Origin: JACDBZ01 sp036262075
Lineage (GTDB): Bacteria > Chloroflexota > Limnocylindria > QHBO01
NCBI GenBank assembly: GCA_036262075.1
Contig: DATAJO010000021.1
Location: 51,282-115,281, forward strand
DNA length: 64,000 nucleotides
Reading direction: 5' to 3'
In this document: piece after piece, positions 60,350 through 64,000 of the stretch
How positions within the stretch are numbered: the stretch's first letter is position 1
Layout of the letters: each line of letters starts with the position of its first letter
Translations under genes and position numbers: made by a program
Notes under the pieces: model-generated
What the model was told of the DNA's origin: nothing
Seen by the model: the letters and a program-made list of their open reading frames with translations, nothing else
The model's database searches: none

Positions 60350-60382
60350 CCCTGCGCCCGCCGGTCGCCGGCGGGCGCAGGG
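60350..60382 (-). repeat. Perfect 15-bp hairpin between xylF and xylH
   Basis: A 15-base arm (60350-60364) is fully complementary to 60368-60382 around a TCG loop. It lies between the binding protein stop (60408) and the permease start (60319). There is no T tract, so it probably slows 3' decay of the xylF message or causes partial attenuation, giving more binding protein than permease. Confidence 0.7.
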
Positions 60383-60407
60383 CCACTGGGCTCAGCCTAC
60401 CGGTCGA

Positions 60408-61511
60408 TCACGGGCAGACGTCGACCGTGCCGGACTCGACGCCCTGGCACAGCTCCTCCTCGGTGATCCAGTCGGCGTCGAGCACGACGTCCAGGTTGTC
60501 CTGGGTGATCGCGATCGGCTCGAGCAGGATCGAGGTCAGCGTGTTGCCACCCGGGCTCTCGAACTCCTGGGTGTCCGGGACGCTGGCGAGATCGGAGTCT
60601 TCGCACAGCGCCACCGCGGCCTCACCGGCGGCGCGGCCGAGCTCGCGGGCGTCCTTCCAGACGTCGACGGTCTGCGTGCCGAGCGCCACCCGGTTCAGGG
60701 CGGCGATGTCGCCGTCCTGGCCGGAGACCGGAACCTGGCCGGCGAGTCCCTGGGCCTCGAGCGCCGCAACCACGCCGCCCGCCATGCCGTCGTTCTCGGA
60801 CAGCACCGCGTCGACATCGTTGTCGTTCTCGGTCAGGAACTGCTCCATCTCGGTCTGGGCCAGCGCCGGATCCCAGTTGTCGGTGTACGTCTCGCCCACG
60901 ATCGTGATCGTGTCGCTGTTCTCACCGACGTCGGGGACGCCGACGTTCGTGTAGCCCTGGCGCAGGAAGTCGGAGTTCGCGTCCGCGCCGTTGCCCTTGA
61001 TGATCACGAAGTTGCCGGAATCGACGACCTCGAGGACCGCCTCGGCCTGCATCTCGCCGACGCGGACGTTGTCAAAGCTGATGTACAGCGAATCCGGCGA
61101 CTCGATGAGCCGGTCGTAGGCGATCACCGGCACGCCCTGGTCGATCGCCGCCTCGACGGACGGCAGGATCGTCTCGGTGTTCTGCGCGAGGATGATCAGG
61201 ACGTTCGCGCCTTGGCTGAGCAGGTTCTCGACGTCGGTCGCCTGCTGCTCCTCCGACGAGCCAGCGTCAGCGGAGAGGTACTCGGCGCCTGCCTCGTCGA
61301 GGGCGGCCTTGATGGCCGGCTCGTCACGCAGCGCCCAGCGCTCTTCCTGGTAGTTGTTCCACGACACGGCGACGGTGCAGTCGCTTTCCCCACCACCACC
61401 GCCGCTGCTGGCGCCAGCGGACGCGCCCGCGGACGAGCCCCCACCACCCCCACATGCGGCCAGCGCCAGGGCGAGGATGCCCAGGACGGCCGCCGTCCTC
61501 CGAATGACCAT
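60408..61511 (-). CDS. xylF: Xylose ABC transporter substrate-binding lipoprotein, XylF-like
   Basis: A 367-residue exported lipoprotein. The signal ends in the lipobox LAAC with Cys20, then a Gly/Ser-rich linker. The periplasmic-binding-protein type I domain follows: SWNNYQEERWALRDEPAI, YDRLIESPDSLYISFDN, VIIKGNGADANS and VSGQDGDIAALN, the last as in XylF. ATG 61511 is chosen because GGAGGAG sits about 9 bases upstream, overlapping an alternative ATG at 61529. It is the first gene of the transporter unit. The spacer 61512-61645 contains no further element I recognise. Confidence 0.92.
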   Translation of the reverse strand: MVIRRTAAVLGILALALAACGGGGGSSAGASAGASSGGGGGESDCTVAVSWNNYQEERWALRDEPAIKAALDEAGAEYLSADAGSSEEQQATDVENLLSQGANVLIILAQNTETILPSVEAAIDQGVPVIAYDRLIESPDSLYISFDNVRVGEMQAEAVLEVVDSGNFVIIKGNGADANSDFLRQGYTNVGVPDVGENSDTITIVGETYTDNWDPALAQTEMEQFLTENDNDVDAVLSENDGMAGGVVAALEAQGLAGQVPVSGQDGDIAALNRVALGTQTVDVWKDARELGRAAGEAAVALCEDSDLASVPDTQEFESPGGNTLTSILLEPIAITQDNLDVVLDADWITEEELCQGVESGTVDVCP

Positions 61512-61645
61512 GGGTTTGCTCTCCTCCATTGGCTTCCAAGACCGTCACCTGGCGATGGCCGGGCCAGGCAGTAGGCTACTCTCCTGTCAAGCCCCTCCTC
61601 GTTGCGCTGCGGCGTGCCGGGGCACGCGATCGGAGCTCCACCTCG

Positions 61646-62872
61646 TCATCCCCCGGCCACCGCGAGCTCTCGCGGACGGATCCGGGCAGCGGGATCGGAC
61701 AGCAGCTCCTCGAAGGCCAGCTCTGCCGCGCCGAGGATCGGCGCGTCCTCGCCGAGGCGTCCCGGGACGACGCGCAGCTGCTCACGGGACGCGGGCAGCG
61801 AACGTTCGGTGAGCACGCGCTCGACCGTGGCGCCGACGAGCGGATGGATGCGCTCGAAGACGCCACCGAGGACGACGAGCGACGGATTGAAGACGTTGAC
61901 GAGCGTCGCGAGGCCGATGCCGAGCCAGGTCGCGACCTCCTCGAGCGCCGCGCGGGCCGCCTCCTCGCCACGGGCCGCGGCCTCGACGAGCTCGCGCATC
62001 GCCTCGCGGCCGCCCTCGAAATCGCGGCCGGCGCGGAGCAGGATGGCGCGCTCGCCGATCTCGGTCTCCCAGCAGCCGCGCGACCCGCAGGCGCAGGCCT
62101 GTCCGTCCGGGTTGACGACCATGTGGCCGACCTCGGCCGCGTAGCCGGCGCCGCCGACGAGCGGCGCGCCGCCGATCGTGACGTTGCCTCCGACCCCGAC
62201 CTCGCCCATGACGTAGACGACGTCCTCGACGTCGACCGCCGCACCGCGCCGGTTCTCGGCCAGCCCGCCGAGGTCCGCCTCGTTGGCGACCCACAGGGGC
62301 GCGTCGAGCGCGAGGGCGTCGGCCAGCATGTCGCCGAGTGGAACGTCCCGCCAGCCGAGGTTCGGCGCGTGGCGCACGACCCCGTCGGAGCGGCGCACGA
62401 TGCCGGCGACCGCCACGCCGATGCCGACGAGCGCCTCGGAGCGGCGCACCTCGTCGAGCGCGGGACGGGCGAGGGCCAGCAGGTCGGCGACGACCTCGGT
62501 GGCGTCCACGTGGGCGCGCGGGCGATCGGCGCGGTCGAGCCGATGGATCGCGCCACCGAGGCCGACGATGGCGACGGCCAGCGAGTCGACGTTGGTCTCG
62601 AGGGCGAGGACGACCGCCTCCTCGCTGCGGGGACGGACAAGCGGCGATGGACGTCCGGGCGTGCCCGCCGGCGCGCTGCGCTCCTCGGCCACGAGGTCGG
62701 CCGCCACGAGCTCGCCGATGAGGCCGCGGATCGCGCTGCGGGTCAGGCCGGTGCGGAGCACGAGCTCGGAGCGCGACTGCGGCCCGTGGAGGTGGAGCTC
62801 ACGCACGATGGCGCTGAGGTTCGCGCGACGTACCGTCTCGCTGCGCTGGCCGATCGCGTCCCGTGACGTCAC
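61646..62872 (-). CDS. xylR: ROK-family transcriptional repressor, XylR-like
   Basis: A 408-residue regulator. An N-terminal winged helix-turn-helix (about 12-70: SELVLRTGLTRSAIRGLIGELV) is joined to a ROK sugar-binding domain with VALETNVDSLAVAIVG, GVAVAGIV, EADLGGL, GHMVVNPDGQACACGSRGCWE. The last contains the ROK zinc motif. XylR proteins of this type repress xylose genes until xylose binds. The GTG start (62872) lies inside a GTGACGTCAC palindrome, with GAGGAG about 11 bases upstream. A copy of the xylA operator lies in its leader, suggesting autoregulation. Confidence 0.9.
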   Translation of the reverse strand: MTSRDAIGQRSETVRRANLSAIVRELHLHGPQSRSELVLRTGLTRSAIRGLIGELVAADLVAEERSAPAGTPGRPSPLVRPRSEEAVVLALETNVDSLAVAIVGLGGAIHRLDRADRPRAHVDATEVVADLLALARPALDEVRRSEALVGIGVAVAGIVRRSDGVVRHAPNLGWRDVPLGDMLADALALDAPLWVANEADLGGLAENRRGAAVDVEDVVYVMGEVGVGGNVTIGGAPLVGGAGYAAEVGHMVVNPDGQACACGSRGCWETEIGERAILLRAGRDFEGGREAMRELVEAAARGEEAARAALEEVATWLGIGLATLVNVFNPSLVVLGGVFERIHPLVGATVERVLTERSLPASREQLRVVPGRLGEDAPILGAAELAFEELLSDPAARIRPRELAVAGG

Positions 62873-62877
62873 CGGGA

Positions 62878-62900
62878 TTTGTGCTCCTCGTGCCCAAATA
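62878..62900. promoter_or_regulatory. Second copy of the xyl operator-like site, before xylR
   Basis: Begins TTTTGTGCT and ends CCCAAAT, the same length as the xylA site and identical at 16 of 23 positions, including TTTGTGCT and the final CAAA. It lies just after the expected transcription start of xylR. An overlapping palindrome CAAATATTTG occupies 62896-62905. Confidence 0.5.
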
Positions 62901-62912
62901 TTTGTCGTAGAC

Positions 62913-62939
62913 TCTTACATCGCGGCGGCGCGTGTCAAT
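62913..62939 (-). promoter_or_regulatory. Promoter of xylR
   Basis: A perfect -35 TTGACA on the minus strand at 62939-62934. The best -10 is the weak TAAGAG at 62918-62913, after a 15-base spacer. The placement puts the start of transcription close to the operator-like site. Confidence 0.4.
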
Positions 62940-63014
62940 AGAGCGGCCGGATCCCGGGCTCCCCGTCACGACGCGCCAGCACGAGCCCTCCGGCGACGAG
63001 CGAGGAGAGCGTGG

Positions 63015-63722
63015 ATGGAGAGCCTCAGCGGACGCGTCGCCCTCATCACCGGAGCCAGCCGCGGCATCGGCGCCGCGACGGCCCGCCAGCTCCACGCGGC
63101 GGGCGCCCGGCTCGGCCTCGTCTCGCGATCCGGTGACGACCTCGGCATCCCCGACGCGGTCGGGGTCAGCGCCGACGTCCGCGATCCGGCGGCCATCGCC
63201 TCCGCGGTCGAGACCGTCGTCGCCCGCCACGGGCAGCTCGACATCCTCGTCGTCAACGCCGGCGTCGGCGCCTACGGGCCGATCCTCGACCTCGCCCCCG
63301 AGCACCTCGAGGAGATGATCGACGTCAACGTGAAGGGCGCGATCTACGCCGTGCGCGCCGCGATCCCGTACCTCGTCCGCAGCGACGCGGCGGACATCGT
63401 CACCGTGGCCAGCGAGGCCGGCCGGCGCGGCCTGCCGAACGAGGCGGTGTACTGCGCCTCGAAATTCGCCCAGGTCGGCCTGACCGCGGCCCTCGACCAC
63501 GAGCTGCGCCCCCACGGCGTGCGGTGCACGAACGTCTGCCCCGGCGGCGTGGCGACCGACTTCGCCATGGGCCGTGGGCGCACGCCGGACATGCCCGAGC
63601 TGGCCGGCATGATGCGTCCCGGCGACGTGGCCGAGGCGGTGCTGTTCGTCCTCACCCGGCCGCGGACGCATCGGATCCTCGAGGTCGCCTTCCGCCCGGT
63701 CACCGAGACGTCCTGGGGCTGA
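63015..63722 (+). CDS. Short-chain dehydrogenase/reductase
   Basis: A 235-residue classical SDR. It has the NAD(P)-binding TGASRGIGAA, VVNAGVGAYG, the catalytic Ser in TVASEAG and YCASK (Tyr and Lys), then VCPGGVATDF. The residue after the second strand (SRS) suggests NADP(H) preference. The ATG at 63015 has AGGAGAG 5 bases upstream. It diverges from xylR and precedes a Gfo/Idh oxidoreductase by 4 bases. Substrate is unknown; a sugar or sugar acid would fit the context but is not shown by sequence. Confidence 0.9.
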   Translation: MESLSGRVALITGASRGIGAATARQLHAAGARLGLVSRSGDDLGIPDAVGVSADVRDPAAIASAVETVVARHGQLDILVVNAGVGAYGPILDLAPEHLEEMIDVNVKGAIYAVRAAIPYLVRSDAADIVTVASEAGRRGLPNEAVYCASKFAQVGLTAALDHELRPHGVRCTNVCPGGVATDFAMGRGRTPDMPELAGMMRPGDVAEAVLFVLTRPRTHRILEVAFRPVTETSWG

Positions 63723-63726
63723 GCCG

Positions 63727-64000
63727 ATGGACCGCCTGCGCTGGGGGGTCCTGTCGACGGCCGCCATCGGCCGCAAGACCGTGCCCGGGATCATGGGCGC
63801 CGCGAACTGCGAGGTCGTGGCCATCGCCTCGCGAAGCCTCGAGGCGGCCGAGGCGGCGGCCGCGACGTACGGGATCGACCGCGCCCACGGCTCGTACGAG
63901 GCGCTTCTCGCCGATCCCGACGTCGACGCGATCTACATTCCGCTCCCGAACCACCTCCACGCCGAGTGGGCGATCGCCGCGGCCGAGGCCGGCAAGCACG
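63727..64000 (+). CDS. Gfo/Idh/MocA family oxidoreductase, 3' end missing
   Basis: The first 91 residues of an NAD(P)-dependent sugar oxidoreductase, cut by the window end. RWGVLSTAAIGRKTVPGI, the VVAIASRS turn and AIYIPLPNHLHAEWA are typical of the family, and of the D-xylose or dimeric dihydrodiol dehydrogenase branch in particular. It starts 4 bases after the SDR stop, so the two are co-transcribed. The EKP motif and catalytic residues are beyond the edge. Confidence 0.85.
   Translation, partial: MDRLRWGVLSTAAIGRKTVPGIMGAANCEVVAIASRSLEAAEAAAATYGIDRAHGSYEALLADPDVDAIYIPLPNHLHAEWAIAAAEAGKH

Overview
The window is a very GC-rich chromosomal segment (roughly 70% by eye) with tightly packed genes, many joined by ATGA, GTGA or TGATG overlaps. 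I see no rRNA, plasmid, phage or insertion-sequence signature. The gene set suggests a single-membrane, rod-shaped, free-living heterotroph. The evidence is MreB/MreC, a secondary-cell-wall-polysaccharide locus with CsaB and LytR-CpsA-Psr proteins, Cys-containing S-layer-homology (SLH) modules, and no outer-membrane genes. Chloroflexota, perhaps Limnocylindria-like, is my best guess; a deep actinobacterium is the alternative. This assignment is inference.

Layout. 1-3.4 kb: partial serA, a small SLH protein and a GT39-type membrane glycosyltransferase. 3.5-12.4 kb: a surface-polysaccharide locus (phosphoglycosyltransferase, flippase, TagA/WecG transferase, DUF5693 protein, CsaB pyruvyltransferase, UDP-GlcNAc 2-epimerase, and a convergent LCP ligase). 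12.5-16.1 kb: pyrophosphatase, then a coupled pair of secreted enzymes (lysyl oxidase and PQQ-type sugar dehydrogenase) with SLH tails. 16.2-20.8 kb: a second glycan operon (three GT4 enzymes and a flippase). 20.9-25.8 kb: glnA, pucR, resB, metB. 25.9-30.4 kb: DUF3048 protein, diguanylate cyclase, second LCP protein. 30.4-33.5 kb: an unusual dyad repeat array, TagO/WecA, tRNA-Pro, a decayed RHS fragment and an SLH protein of different base composition. 33.5-38.2 kb: an operon of PPIase, MazG, a membrane protein and a GT4. 38.3-44.3 kb: an operon matching the complete UDP-2,3-diacetamido-mannuronate pathway plus a polyprenyl-phosphate-mannose synthase. 44.3-52.9 kb: four SLH-tailed exoenzymes around rph-rdgB. 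53.1-55.0 kb: mreB-mreC. 55.2-62.9 kb: a xylose regulon (xylAB, a xylFHG-like transporter, ROK repressor). 63.0-64.0 kb: an SDR and a truncated Gfo/Idh oxidoreductase.

The unifying theme is cell-surface construction. TagO, the phosphoglycosyltransferase, both 2-epimerases, TagA, the diacetamido-uronate operon, flippases, CsaB and two LCP ligases together could make, pyruvylate and attach a wall polysaccharide. In known SLH systems such a pyruvylated polymer is the ligand of SLH domains. Eight secreted proteins here carry SLH modules. Seven have exactly three at the extreme C terminus behind unrelated heads: lysyl oxidase, sugar dehydrogenase, subtilase, CAP, GH18, a possible caspase-like domain and an unknown. 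All 22 modules carry a C-x5-C pair. A second theme is gene starts. Several housekeeping genes have a -10-like hexamer ending only 6-12 bases before the start codon and no Shine-Dalgarno sequence, which suggests leaderless transcripts, whereas several secreted and xylose genes have strong ribosome-binding sites.
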